Assembly: GCF_006365315.1 (NCBI RefSeq)
Contig: NZ_CP040968.1
Location: 744,001 to 808,000 of the forward strand
Length of the DNA: 64,000 nt
DNA from: Candidatus Methylopumilus universalis
GTDB taxonomy: Bacteria; Pseudomonadota; Gammaproteobacteria; Burkholderiales; Methylophilaceae
Direction: 5' to 3'
Both the position numbers and the translations under genes were made by a program. The notes under the pieces are model-generated. The model made no database searches, was not told where the DNA came from, and saw only the letters and a list, made by a program, of their open reading frames with translations. Positions 28,725 through 38,224 of this stretch are shown here, one piece after another. Position 1 is the stretch's first letter. The number at the start of each line of letters is the position of its first letter.

Positions 28725-30179
28725 ATGAAGCTTAAAGTTCTTGTCTTTATTGTTGCTTACAATGCCGAGAAGACCATCGTTAATGTTTTAAGGCGCATAC
28801 CAAAAAACCTTAGCAAAAATTATAATTTATCAATTCTTATTATTGATGATGCGAGCCAAGATAACACCAAAGAAGTTGCCAAATATTATCTTAATCAAGG
28901 TTATTGGTGCAAAACAAGCGTACTTAAAAATGAATTAAATCAAGGCTATGGGGGCAATCAAAAGCTTGGCTATCAATATGCGATCAACAACAATTTTGAT
29001 GTTGTTGCTCTTCTTCATGGGGATGGGCAATATGCTCCTGAAGAATTACCTAACTTAATTAAACCCTTTACAAAGAAAAATCCACCTGGGGCAGTATTTG
29101 GATCCAGAATGATTTTTGCAAAAAATGCAATCAAGGGTGGCATGCCATATTATAAATTCATAGGAAACAAAATTCTGACAACATTTCAAAATTTATTACT
29201 CGGATCAAACCTATCTGAATTCCACTCAGGCTTTAGACTTTATAACGTAGGCATATTAAAAAATCTCCCATTTAAATTAAATACTAATGACTTTCATTTT
29301 GACACAGAAATTATTGTCCAACTTTTCGCTTTTGGATCTCATGTCATTGAATTACCTATTCCGACTTATTATGGCGATGAAAAATGTCATGTGAATGGAA
29401 TGAAGTATGCATGGGATGTTATAAGAACATCAGTGAAAGCTAGGATTATTAAAATGGGAATTTTTTACGATCCCAAATTTTCATTCGATCAAACTCATAT
29501 TAAAAATAGCATCAACACATTCAATTTTTTAAGTTTAGATAGCTTAATCTTTAAAAAAATAGAAAATAAAAGTGTTATTTTAAATCTTTCTCACGAAAAA
29601 AATAACCTATTGAATGCTTTGAAAAACCTTAAAAATTGCAGAATTATCTCCGTTAAAGACCCTTCAGATCTAGACAAAAAAAATTTTACAGTTGAATTGC
29701 TAAGCCAAATTGACTACATTTTTATTCTAGATCAAATTAACCGTGTCGATAATCCTGAATCTTTTTTAAAAAAAATTAGAGGAAAATTAAATAAAAACAC
29801 ACATATCAATATCATTGTAAGTGCAGCAAATATAGGTTTTTTTATTACAAGATTTATGCTTATCTTGGGTCATTTTAATTATGCTCGAAGAGGCATTCTC
29901 GATATTGAGCATAAAAGACTGTTTACATTAAAATCATTTGAGCAAATTTTCAAATATCAAGGCTTTCAAATTACAAACAAAGAATACCTTCCCGGCCCTT
30001 ACCCTTTAGCCATTAATCTTAACTTTTTATCAAAAACATTAATTAAAATTAATTCCCTCTTAATAAAAATCTCGCCTGGATTATTTAGTTATCAAATGTT
30101 TTATTCAGTAAAATCAACACCAGAAACTGAATGGCTGCTTCAACAAGCCATATCTAAAACAAAAAGAAATCATACATAA
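28725..30179 (+). CDS. GT2 glycosyltransferase fused to a methyltransferase-like domain
   Basis: A 484-residue two-domain protein. Residues 1-230 form a GT2 enzyme: start VLVFIVAYNAEKTI, metal-binding motif HGDGQYAPE (about residue 98), and FHSGFRLYN near residue 164. Residues 275-470 resemble a SAM methyltransferase fold (SVILNLS...; IDYIFILDQINRVDNPESFLKKI; a long segment ending LFTLKSFEQIFKYQGFQI) but show no glycine-rich SAM motif. The second domain may therefore be degenerate. It heads a plus-strand run of five glycan genes and ends exactly where the next gene starts. Confidence 0.82.
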   Translation: MKLKVLVFIVAYNAEKTIVNVLRRIPKNLSKNYNLSILIIDDASQDNTKEVAKYYLNQGYWCKTSVLKNELNQGYGGNQKLGYQYAINNNFDVVALLHGDGQYAPEELPNLIKPFTKKNPPGAVFGSRMIFAKNAIKGGMPYYKFIGNKILTTFQNLLLGSNLSEFHSGFRLYNVGILKNLPFKLNTNDFHFDTEIIVQLFAFGSHVIELPIPTYYGDEKCHVNGMKYAWDVIRTSVKARIIKMGIFYDPKFSFDQTHIKNSINTFNFLSLDSLIFKKIENKSVILNLSHEKNNLLNALKNLKNCRIISVKDPSDLDKKNFTVELLSQIDYIFILDQINRVDNPESFLKKIRGKLNKNTHINIIVSAANIGFFITRFMLILGHFNYARRGILDIEHKRLFTLKSFEQIFKYQGFQITNKEYLPGPYPLAINLNFLSKTLIKINSLLIKISPGLFSYQMFYSVKSTPETEWLLQQAISKTKRNHT

Positions 30180-31121
30180 ATGAAAAAATGGTTGTATTTC
30201 AGCGCTAAACTTTTTGTGACTTTTTTATTCTTTTTTTATTTTGTGAGGAAATATAATTTTAATACAGTTCTCAGTCAATTATATGTTTCTGATCATGTTT
30301 GGTTATATATTGCTTTTATTATGCTTCTATTACAAATTTTCTTAATGGCTACTCGATGGCATTTTATAAGCAATATGATTAAAGCCAATTTAAGCATTTC
30401 TTCAGCAGTTCGTTTTATGTTTATTGGGCAATTTTTTAATCAAATTATGCCATCTTCAATAGGTGGCGATGCAGTTCGCATTTGGATGGCAAAGCAAAAT
30501 GGTAATTCATTAGGTAAAGCCTCAATATCTACAATTTTAGATCGCATTATGGGTTTGCTAACCTACATTTTTGTACCCGTTTTATCTATATGGATATTCT
30601 CAGTAAGTTTAAATCAAAATTTTTACGCCATCGAAAGTGCAATTAATGTATTAGCCGTTATTACTATTTTTGGAATTCTAATCCTCTACCTTTTTGGAGG
30701 TCCACTTGGAAAGATGATAGAAAAAATATTTCATCTAAAATGGATTGCATTTTTCATAAAAGAATTGAAAGTTACCTTATTTAATTCTGAAACCTGGCGT
30801 GTTTTAGTGTTATCTTTTTTAATTCAGCTTATTCAGGTTTTAATGCTTTTATGTATTGCTAAAAGCTTTAAAATACCTATCCCTTTTAATGTTGGGATGA
30901 TCTTGATACCAATTATTTTTTTAATTTCAACAATTCCATTGTCTTTTGCTGGGTGGGGCCTAAGAGAAAGCACGATGATTATGGGTCTTGGTTTTTTTAA
31001 TATATCTGCGATAAATAGCCTATCTATATCTGTCTCATACGGATTACTTCAAATCCTTTCAAGTCTGCCCGGAATTTTTCTTTGGCTTCAATATAAAGGC
31101 AAAAAATCATTAAATGAATAA
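30180..31121 (+). CDS. Flippase-like membrane protein (UPF0104 / LPG-synthase TM family)
   Basis: A 313-residue integral membrane protein with about eight hydrophobic helices. The pattern QFFNQIMPSSIGGDAVRIW (about residues 87-105) and the later SFAGWGLRESTMIMG are the marks of the AglD / lysylphosphatidylglycerol-synthase transmembrane family. Members are often found with GT2 enzymes and are thought to take part in lipid-linked sugar transfer or flipping. The ATG follows the previous TAA directly. Its precise substrate is unknown. Confidence 0.84.
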   Translation: MKKWLYFSAKLFVTFLFFFYFVRKYNFNTVLSQLYVSDHVWLYIAFIMLLLQIFLMATRWHFISNMIKANLSISSAVRFMFIGQFFNQIMPSSIGGDAVRIWMAKQNGNSLGKASISTILDRIMGLLTYIFVPVLSIWIFSVSLNQNFYAIESAINVLAVITIFGILILYLFGGPLGKMIEKIFHLKWIAFFIKELKVTLFNSETWRVLVLSFLIQLIQVLMLLCIAKSFKIPIPFNVGMILIPIIFLISTIPLSFAGWGLRESTMIMGLGFFNISAINSLSISVSYGLLQILSSLPGIFLWLQYKGKKSLNE

Positions 31122-32634
31122 AATTTTCAATAAGGGAAATCTACAAAATTTCATATTTTCTATATTCATATTATTAATCATCCGATTTATTAGCAAACTA
31201 CTTTTCTTTAAAGGATTAGAAGAAGAGTCTGAAACGATTGTAACTGGTATGATGATTGCACATGGTCAAAAACTGTATAGTGACATTTTTCAAAATCATG
31301 GCGCTCTCACATACCTCCCAAGCCTTATCATTCAAAAAATTTATCATCTTAATTTTTTAGGGCATCGTATATTTATGATGGCGCTTGAAATATTAAGTTT
31401 GCTATCTATCTATTTTTCACCGCTCCTTAAAAATAATGTACAAAAAAAAATATATGTCGTATTGGTAGCAACTTTTACGCTTTCATTCTTAAGTCGATTT
31501 TACTTACACACCTACATTTATTTTTCTATTGCTGCTTACTTAGTTTTAATATTAATGAGTTTATATGTTTTGCCATCAATCGACTCAAGTATAAGATTAA
31601 AAAAAAGATATATTTTATTGGGTAACTTTTTATTGGCATGCCTCCCCTTTTTAGGAATTGTTTATATTCCCTTCTCAGTTATTCTCTTCTTTATTTCTCT
31701 TCGCAAATATACTTATAAATTTGCCGTATTTGGCTTTATCGCTGGAGTTTTTTTCAATTTATTGGTTATAAACAGCATTGCTTCATGGAAGGGTTTTGTT
31801 GCATTGCATCTATATCTCAATTCAATTTTAATGCCAACTCTTGTTCCTGCGGTTTATCCCAACAATCTTTATCAGTCCGTCTTAAATACAGCAAAAGGTC
31901 TGACGGGAAACATGTCAGGAATTATCAGTGCGTTTATTCTGATATCGCTACTATTAAATTTCTTCCTTAAAGAATCCTTATTCCATTGGAAAAAAATTCT
32001 TAGCATAAGATTTTTATTGCTAACACTTGCAATTATTTCTCTTATTGTAAGAGGAGATCCAGGCACTGCTTCAGCTTTACCTTACTATTGTGCAATTATT
32101 ACTTTACCTTTGCTTCTCTTAAAGGAGAGATATCCAGAAAATAAAATTAAAAACTATATAATTTACATGATGATTATTTTTTGCTTCACAAAATTAAGTC
32201 TTTTGCTGACTCATGATATAAAAAAATTAAATAATGCCTTACCTGAGACGTCTGAGTTTTCTGAACTTGCAAAAAAAATGACAAATGGCAATGAGAAAAT
32301 CATTTCCTATTCGTGGAGAAGCACTGAATATATATTAGCAGATAGACTTCCTGCTGCTGCTTTCTTCTACTATATGCCTTGGCAAGTAGCCTACCAGAAA
32401 AAGCCTGTTCTCGGAATTCAATTTAACCCATGTGAAGATATCTTAAAAAATAAGCCAAAAATAATGCTCATTGATCAATATATGATGTGGGATAAAAAAT
32501 ATGATTGGGGGAATTACGGTCAATGCATTCAGGATATTGCTAATAATTATTATTATAAAGTTGAGCAAAAGCCTTATTATATAAGGCGTGATTTGTGGTC
32601 ATATTACAAAGATCTTAATTTTCAAAAAAACTAA
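31114..32634 (+). CDS. Multi-pass membrane protein, GT39/GT-C-like
   Basis: A 506-residue protein with about 10-11 membrane helices. The first large loop reads ETIVTGMMIAHGQKLYSDIFQNHGALTY (key residues Glu, Gly-Gln, Tyr-Ser-Asp, Asn-His-Gly). This matches the periplasmic loop common in GT-C enzymes that take sugars from polyprenyl phosphate. A hydrophilic C-terminal part (about 385-506) may be periplasmic. The ATG overlaps the previous stop by 8 bases. The family is clear only at the fold level. Confidence 0.75.
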   Translation: MNKIFNKGNLQNFIFSIFILLIIRFISKLLFFKGLEEESETIVTGMMIAHGQKLYSDIFQNHGALTYLPSLIIQKIYHLNFLGHRIFMMALEILSLLSIYFSPLLKNNVQKKIYVVLVATFTLSFLSRFYLHTYIYFSIAAYLVLILMSLYVLPSIDSSIRLKKRYILLGNFLLACLPFLGIVYIPFSVILFFISLRKYTYKFAVFGFIAGVFFNLLVINSIASWKGFVALHLYLNSILMPTLVPAVYPNNLYQSVLNTAKGLTGNMSGIISAFILISLLLNFFLKESLFHWKKILSIRFLLLTLAIISLIVRGDPGTASALPYYCAIITLPLLLLKERYPENKIKNYIIYMMIIFCFTKLSLLLTHDIKKLNNALPETSEFSELAKKMTNGNEKIISYSWRSTEYILADRLPAAAFFYYMPWQVAYQKKPVLGIQFNPCEDILKNKPKIMLIDQYMMWDKKYDWGNYGQCIQDIANNYYYKVEQKPYYIRRDLWSYYKDLNFQKN

Positions 32635-32647
32635 ATTGTAAATCACC

Positions 32648-33643
32648 ATGAAAATATATAATAAAAACGACATTCAAACTAATTTTGCTTTATATGGACT
32701 CATATTAATTGCTTTTGGATTTTCAACATATTTATTTTTAATATTTTTTGCCCTTTTTAGAAGGTTTATTTATTTCCTGCACTTTATTGATAAATCATAT
32801 ATTTTAGAGGCATTATGGTTTACTGGAGCTCCGATAGTAATTGGTTTCTTTTTAATCTTTATCGATTTATTTTTAAAAGTTAAATTAAAAAGAAATTTAA
32901 AAGAAATATCCACAAATGCAATTCAAAAAAAAGGAATTACTGTTGCTTTGACTGCATACAATGATGAAGAAAGTATTGGCCTTGCAGTAAAAAATTTTCT
33001 AAATTCGCCACATGTTCTCAGAGTTATTGTTATTAATAATAACAGTACAGATAAAACTGGAATGATCGCCAAAAGAAATGGTGCTATTGTTTTTAATGAG
33101 GCAAAGCAGGGTTATGGTTCTTGTGTTTACAGGGCTCTCAAAGAAGCTTCAGCTTATAAGGATTCCGAATTAATATGTTTATGTGAAGGCGATATGACAT
33201 TCAGAGCTGAAGATCTAGATAAATTTTTAGCTTATATTTCACATGCAGACGTGGTTAACGGTACTAGAATTGTAGAGCAACTACAACATGCAAACACGCA
33301 AATTACGATTTTTATGCATTATGGAAATTTAGCCGTAGCCAAATTGTTAGAATTCAAATACCTAGGCACAGTTACACTTACTGACGTAGGAACCACTTAC
33401 AAATTAATCAGAAAAAAAGCTCTTAAAAAAATTCTCCCTCAACTAAATTCCGACATTAATTTGGAATTCAATCCCTATTTGATTGAGAAGTTTATACAAA
33501 ATCGATTAAAGGTTATTGAATGTCCAATCTCATTCTTTCCAAGAATAGGTAAAAGCAAAGGGGGAAACATATCTAACAAGGTTGCGTTTTTCCTGGGCAT
33601 AAAAATGATATTTGGAATTATTTTTGGGTGGAAATCAGAATGA
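32648..33643 (+). CDS. GT2 glycosyltransferase with N-terminal membrane helices
   Basis: A 331-residue enzyme. Two hydrophobic helices occupy about residues 15-40 and 55-80, then a GT-A domain begins GITVALTAYNDEESIG. It shows NNNSTDKTG, the acidic metal motif CEGDMTFRAED (about residue 178) and a later TLTDVGTTYKLIR typical of polyprenyl-phosphate sugar transferases. The stop overlaps the next start by 4 bases (ATGA). It probably supplies a lipid-linked sugar for the neighbouring multi-pass proteins. Confidence 0.85.
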   Translation: MKIYNKNDIQTNFALYGLILIAFGFSTYLFLIFFALFRRFIYFLHFIDKSYILEALWFTGAPIVIGFFLIFIDLFLKVKLKRNLKEISTNAIQKKGITVALTAYNDEESIGLAVKNFLNSPHVLRVIVINNNSTDKTGMIAKRNGAIVFNEAKQGYGSCVYRALKEASAYKDSELICLCEGDMTFRAEDLDKFLAYISHADVVNGTRIVEQLQHANTQITIFMHYGNLAVAKLLEFKYLGTVTLTDVGTTYKLIRKKALKKILPQLNSDINLEFNPYLIEKFIQNRLKVIECPISFFPRIGKSKGGNISNKVAFFLGIKMIFGIIFGWKSE

Positions 33644-34899
33644 TCGGTCAAAAAAAATATAGTCTTCAAACTAAGATTTATGGGCTCACGCTAGTTATTT
33701 CATTATTATTTTTTTCTCATTCCGATAGTATCTACACCCTAATACAATCATTTGGTTTTCTTAATGGTCATGTCTTTGATTTTTATGATTTTAATAGCAA
33801 CCAAATTGGTTTAACACCTTATTTTCCATCAATTTACGCGATCTTAGCGATTTGGATGCTTCCTCTAAAATTAATAAATATTCTCGATACGAATTATTTT
33901 GTTACTTGGATATCAATCACCCCTGTAAAAGAAGTAAATTTAGCAGAATATATTCCTATGATTCTTTGGTATAAAACACTGCTTCTATTTGCATTTTTCG
34001 CCACAATATATTACCTCAAAAAAATTTCAAGAAACATTACTGGCAATAATATTGAAAATCATATTCTATTTGCAACATCGCCATTTGCTATATTCTCCGT
34101 ATTGATATTTTCTGGCTTCGATATTATAGGCGTACTATTCTGCATTATTGGCTTTTACTTTTTTCTCAAGAAAAATTTACTCCTATTTGCAATTTCTTTT
34201 TCAATTGCAATTTCCTTTAAATTTTTTGCACTCATTATCTTCTTACCCTTACTTTTAATTAGAGAGAAAAAACTTAAAAATATCATTAAATACTCTCTTA
34301 TTGCGGCCAGCATTTGCCTTATCTCATTATTAGCTGTCATCTCAAATAAAACTTTTGTTGAAAATGTATTCTTTATGGTTCAGAATAAAGTTTTTCATGG
34401 TCAGCCAATTAGCCTTTATAAGTTGAGTCTATTGGTTACTTATATTGCGCTCTGTATTAATTGTTTTTTTCAAAAAAATCTTAATAAAGACATGTTAGTT
34501 AAAAGCAGTATATTTGCTTGTTACATGAGTTACTTGGTCTTATTTTTTTATGTAAAGTGGCATTCACAATGGATTATTATAATCTTGCCTTTTATGTGTT
34601 TAATTAATAGCTATCTAAAAAATAAGAAAATATGCCTCCTATACGAAATAGCAGGTTTTATTTCTTTCTTTGTGCTTACAGTAAACACCTGGAAGGATAA
34701 TGTTGATCAAAAGATGTTATCTGATGGTGCACTAGGTAAGATTTTAGGTGAATACCAATATAGAATTGCAGACTTAATAGATATTCACTATTTTGATCAA
34801 TATGGAATAAATCTTAAAACTCTTTTTACGCTTACGATCTATCTTTATTTGCTTCATCCAATAATTATTTACACTTATGAAAAAAAATATAAAAAATAA
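33640..34899 (+). CDS. Multi-pass membrane protein, probable GT-C-type mannosyltransferase-like
   Basis: About 419 residues with roughly ten hydrophobic segments. The stretch IFSGFDIIGVLFCIIGFYFFLKK and the first loop rich in Asp, Phe and Asn (GHVFDFYDFNSNQIGLTPYFPS) look like GT-C (GT87-type) enzymes. I chose the ATG at 33640, which overlaps the preceding stop as ATGA; a GTG four codons upstream is the alternative. The acceptor and sugar cannot be deduced. Confidence 0.74.
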   Translation: MIGQKKYSLQTKIYGLTLVISLLFFSHSDSIYTLIQSFGFLNGHVFDFYDFNSNQIGLTPYFPSIYAILAIWMLPLKLINILDTNYFVTWISITPVKEVNLAEYIPMILWYKTLLLFAFFATIYYLKKISRNITGNNIENHILFATSPFAIFSVLIFSGFDIIGVLFCIIGFYFFLKKNLLLFAISFSIAISFKFFALIIFLPLLLIREKKLKNIIKYSLIAASICLISLLAVISNKTFVENVFFMVQNKVFHGQPISLYKLSLLVTYIALCINCFFQKNLNKDMLVKSSIFACYMSYLVLFFYVKWHSQWIIIILPFMCLINSYLKNKKICLLYEIAGFISFFVLTVNTWKDNVDQKMLSDGALGKILGEYQYRIADLIDIHYFDQYGINLKTLFTLTIYLYLLHPIIIYTYEKKYKK

Positions 34900-35059
34900 A
34901 TATATATACTGGCGATTTCTTTTAATTTACCTCTTTATAATTTTCAGCTTTTTGTCATACATACCGAATGACGAACACAAATTACCAAGCGATGCTTATC
35001 AAAATTTTCAAAAACCTCTTCGCTGCCTGTACTCATCTAAATTTGAGAATTGCCAATAA
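34877..35059 (+). CDS. Small hypothetical protein with one membrane helix
   Basis: A possible 60-residue product: a basic start (MKKNIKNK), one hydrophobic helix (about 12-28) and a polar tail with two cysteines. It overlaps the end of the preceding gene by 23 bases and has no clear ribosome site. It may be a remnant at the edge of the gene run, or not a gene at all. No family recognised. Confidence 0.3.
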   Translation: MKKNIKNKYIYWRFLLIYLFIIFSFLSYIPNDEHKLPSDAYQNFQKPLRCLYSSKFENCQ

Positions 35060-35110
35060 ACCCTAAAATTAATTAAAATAAAAATAATTTTAAGTTACCC
35101 TTTAGTAACG

Positions 35111-35740
35111 CTAGCGGTTAATGAAGATTACAAGCATTTGCTTAGCAAATGGTTTAAAAAAAAACTGTAGGTAAATTTTAGTAAGAAAATAACTTTTAGG
35201 TAGCCTAGACTTTAGTGAAAATGGCATAAATTTTGGGCAAAGTTTACTCAGTGTAAAATTATGAGACACAAAAAAATCAACGATTGAAATATGGCTGAAT
35301 ACTTTTTTGTGAGTGTAGTCATCAAAATAATCTCGATATGCATATTTATAATTTGGTTGCATTAATATAATTTTTCCGCCCTTCTTCAAGATTCTCTTAA
35401 ATTCAATCATTAGTAGCTGAAGCTCGGCATCATTTAAGTGTTCTAGTAAGTTACTAGCAAAAATTGTATCTACAGATAAACTTTTTATTTTGGCTAAATC
35501 AAATGCCTTAGCCTTAATGAATCTAACGTTTGGATTACAAAAACTCGCTCCCTCAGAATTTATATCAACAGCGATTTTTATTTTTGAATCTATATTATTA
35601 ATAAAATCACAATAGCCACAACCAAGATCCACTGTAGTCCCATTTTCATTTACATATTTTTGAAGATATTCGCAAATAGCTTTCCATACGGAAGATCGAT
35701 TCTGATCAAACTTGTATCTAGTTTCAAAATATTTACTCAT
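35111..35740 (-). CDS. Class I SAM-dependent methyltransferase
   Basis: A 209-residue methyltransferase with SAM motif TVDLGCGYCDF (about residues 36-46), a ribose-binding acidic residue in IAVDINSEG, and motif DTIFASNLLEHLNDAE (about 87-102). The later KKGGKIILMQPNYKYAYRDYFDDYTHKKVFSH pattern is usual for glycan-locus methyltransferases. It is convergent with the small gene at 34877 and divergent from the carbamoyltransferase. The target, probably a sugar hydroxyl, is inferred from context only. Confidence 0.85.
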   Translation of the reverse strand: MSKYFETRYKFDQNRSSVWKAICEYLQKYVNENGTTVDLGCGYCDFINNIDSKIKIAVDINSEGASFCNPNVRFIKAKAFDLAKIKSLSVDTIFASNLLEHLNDAELQLLMIEFKRILKKGGKIILMQPNYKYAYRDYFDDYTHKKVFSHISIVDFFVSHNFTLSKLCPKFMPFSLKSRLPKSYFLTKIYLQFFFKPFAKQMLVIFINR

Positions 35741-35838
35741 ATTTAAGAATGTTTACTTTTTTTTTAAATTTGGTACATTAATTTTAACAGGAGTATGTAA
35801 TAATATTAGATAAGATTAATTAAAATTATTTATTTCCA

Positions 35839-37572
35839 ATGAAAATCTTGGCTCTACAGCTAGGTCACACATCTACTGCTGCAATCATGGACAATGGGGT
35901 TATTCTAGGTGTATTAAGCCAAGAAAAATTAGATAATAAAAAAAATTCATCGCAATTCCCAAAAGACGCAATATTAGCTCTCCTTAAGAAAAATAACATT
36001 AAGGAAATCAGTGAGATCGAACGTATCATTATTTCTAGCACTTTTCTCTATCCATGGAATGAAGGTGATTTAAAAGTAAAGCAAAATAAATTTAAAAGCT
36101 TTTTATTTAGCTTAGAAAACTCTAGTCTTGGATCTTTTTTCCCTTATGTATTTTCAAGCATCAGAAAAGTAAAGAGGAAGTTTAAGCGCAATATCGGACA
36201 TCAACAATTAAAAAATAATTTAAGGGAGATTGGAGCGGATAAAATTCCAATTCAAATGTTAGACCATCATACATGTCATGCTTATGCTTCTTATTTTTCT
36301 ACCGTTAGAAATGTTCCTGCGCTAATTTTCACATGTGATGGAGAGGGAGACGACATAAGCTCCTCTGTAAGCCTTGTTGATAAAAATGGTAAGTTGAAAT
36401 TATTAGCTCAAAGTGATTATAGGAATTCGATTGGCTGGATCTACTCTGCTACAACTAGATTCCTAGGAATGAAGATTTTAGAGCATGAATATAAGGTAAT
36501 GGGTCTTGCGCCATATGCAAAAGAGTACTTCCTGGAAACATATGTAAATATATTTAAGGATGTTATATCGTTAGACAATAAAAATCCCTTACGATTTAAA
36601 TCTAAATTAAATACTGTTTATTTTTATAATTATCTAATAAAAAATGCCTCGGGTGAGCGATTTGATAATATTGCTGCTTCTGTTCAGCACTTAACTGAAA
36701 ATTTAATTACAAACTGGATTAAAAATGCAATTGTTTTAACTGGAATTAATGAGATATATACTGGTGGTGGAGTTTTTATGAACGTTAAACTTAACAAGAA
36801 GATTCAAGAGATGAAGGAGGTGAAAAAAGTTCATTTTATGCCTTCTTGTGGAGATGAATCCTTGCCAATAGGAGCGCTTTATAAGTTTGCTAGCGATAAT
36901 GACATCGCTACAAAACCTTTAAAAAATTTATATTTAGGTCTGTCTTATTCTGATAAAGACATTGAAAAATATATAAAAACATCGGGTTTTTATAAAAAAT
37001 TTAGAATTAAATTTTTCGTTAATATTGACGATAAAATTGCCGAACTTTTAGCAAATAAGGAAATTGTTGCAAGATTTTCTGGAAGTTGTGAATGGGGAGC
37101 GAGGTCGCTAGGAAATAGAGCTATTCTTGCACACCCCTCTTTTATGGAGTCTTTCTATACTGTAAATGATCAAATTAAAGTTAGGGATTTTTGGATGCCA
37201 TTTGCTCCAACTATATTAGATTCTTTTGCTTTAATCTATCTAGAAAAATACCGGCCAAAAACAACCTCAGCTCCGCATATGATTACTTCCTACGTTGCTA
37301 CTAAAGAAGGCCAGAGTGCATTACGAGCAGCAATTCATCAAGGAGATAAAACCTTAAGACCTCAGGTACTTACAGAGGAAGTAAATCCATCTTACTATAA
37401 ATTAATAACAAAATTTTCTAAGATTACTGGTGTTGGAGGTATTTTAAATACAAGCTTCAATTTACATGGCTTTCCTCTCGTTTGCTCCCCTGAACAAGCT
37501 TTTTTTACACTAGAAAATTCAGAATTGAAAAATCTTGCAATAGGAAGTTTTTTAGTTCAAAAAAGAAAATAA
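35839..37572 (+). CDS. NodU/CmcH-family O-carbamoyltransferase
   Basis: A 577-residue enzyme that should move a carbamoyl group from carbamoyl phosphate through carbamoyl-AMP to a hydroxyl, likely on a sugar. The N-terminal ASKHA domain has the metal-ligand stretch DHHTCHAYASYF (about residue 141) and TCDGEGDD, then EHEYKVMGLAPYA and TGGGVFMNVKLN. The C-terminal YrdC-like domain has CEWGARSLGNRAIL, RDFWMPFAPT and ILNTSFNLHGFP. All family blocks are present. It stands alone on the plus strand between minus-strand genes. Confidence 0.93.
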   Translation: MKILALQLGHTSTAAIMDNGVILGVLSQEKLDNKKNSSQFPKDAILALLKKNNIKEISEIERIIISSTFLYPWNEGDLKVKQNKFKSFLFSLENSSLGSFFPYVFSSIRKVKRKFKRNIGHQQLKNNLREIGADKIPIQMLDHHTCHAYASYFSTVRNVPALIFTCDGEGDDISSSVSLVDKNGKLKLLAQSDYRNSIGWIYSATTRFLGMKILEHEYKVMGLAPYAKEYFLETYVNIFKDVISLDNKNPLRFKSKLNTVYFYNYLIKNASGERFDNIAASVQHLTENLITNWIKNAIVLTGINEIYTGGGVFMNVKLNKKIQEMKEVKKVHFMPSCGDESLPIGALYKFASDNDIATKPLKNLYLGLSYSDKDIEKYIKTSGFYKKFRIKFFVNIDDKIAELLANKEIVARFSGSCEWGARSLGNRAILAHPSFMESFYTVNDQIKVRDFWMPFAPTILDSFALIYLEKYRPKTTSAPHMITSYVATKEGQSALRAAIHQGDKTLRPQVLTEEVNPSYYKLITKFSKITGVGGILNTSFNLHGFPLVCSPEQAFFTLENSELKNLAIGSFLVQKRK

Positions 37573-37675
37573 ACCAATTTTTATAAGGCTAACTAACTTT
37601 TTAAACAAGACAAGACTTTTAAGGATTAAAGAAAAAGCTCTTAAGTTAATCTTTTGATAAAAATTTTGCTTAAAA

Positions 37676-38221
37676 CTACATAAAGTAGATTGCATCTCTA
37701 AATGGAAGTGCTGTTTTATCTTTCGATGAAAGCAAGGGGGTTAAATTTGGCCATTTAATGTTAATAGTATCATCATCCCAACGAATGGAACGTTCATCTT
37801 TTGGGCTATAGTAATTTGTTGTTTTATATAAAAATGTTGCGGACTCAGAAAGTGTTAAAAAGCCATGAGCAAATCCTTCAGGAATCCATATTTGTTTTTT
37901 ATTTTCCGAAGAAATAATCTCCCCCACCCACATGCCAAAAGTTGTTGATGATTTCCTTAGATCAACCGCGACATCAAAGACTTCGCCCTGAACAACACGA
38001 ATAAGCTTACCTTGAATGTTAGGTTGTAGTTGATAATGAAGTCCACGCAGCACACCTTTTAGCGATTTAGAATGGTTGTCTTGTACAAAATTAACTGATT
38101 TTCCAATTAACCTTTCAAACTTTTCTTGATTAAAGCTTTCAAAAAATAATCCACGGTCATCGCTAAAAACTTGAGGTTCAATAAGCAATACATCTGGAAT
38201 ATTTAAGGGTGTAATTTTCAT
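37676..38221 (-). CDS. rfbC: dTDP-4-dehydrorhamnose 3,5-epimerase
   Basis: RfbC epimerises C3 and C5 of dTDP-4-keto-6-deoxyglucose on the way to dTDP-L-rhamnose. The 181-residue cupin-fold protein has the catalytic histidine region VLRGLHYQ (about residues 57-64), GEVFDVAVDLRKSS and IPEGFAHGF. It is last in the rfbB-rfbD-rfbA-rfbC run, 3 bases after rfbA. Length is normal. Confidence 0.96.
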   Translation of the reverse strand: MKITPLNIPDVLLIEPQVFSDDRGLFFESFNQEKFERLIGKSVNFVQDNHSKSLKGVLRGLHYQLQPNIQGKLIRVVQGEVFDVAVDLRKSSTTFGMWVGEIISSENKKQIWIPEGFAHGFLTLSESATFLYKTTNYYSPKDERSIRWDDDTINIKWPNLTPLLSSKDKTALPFRDAIYFM

Positions 38222-38224
38222 GAA

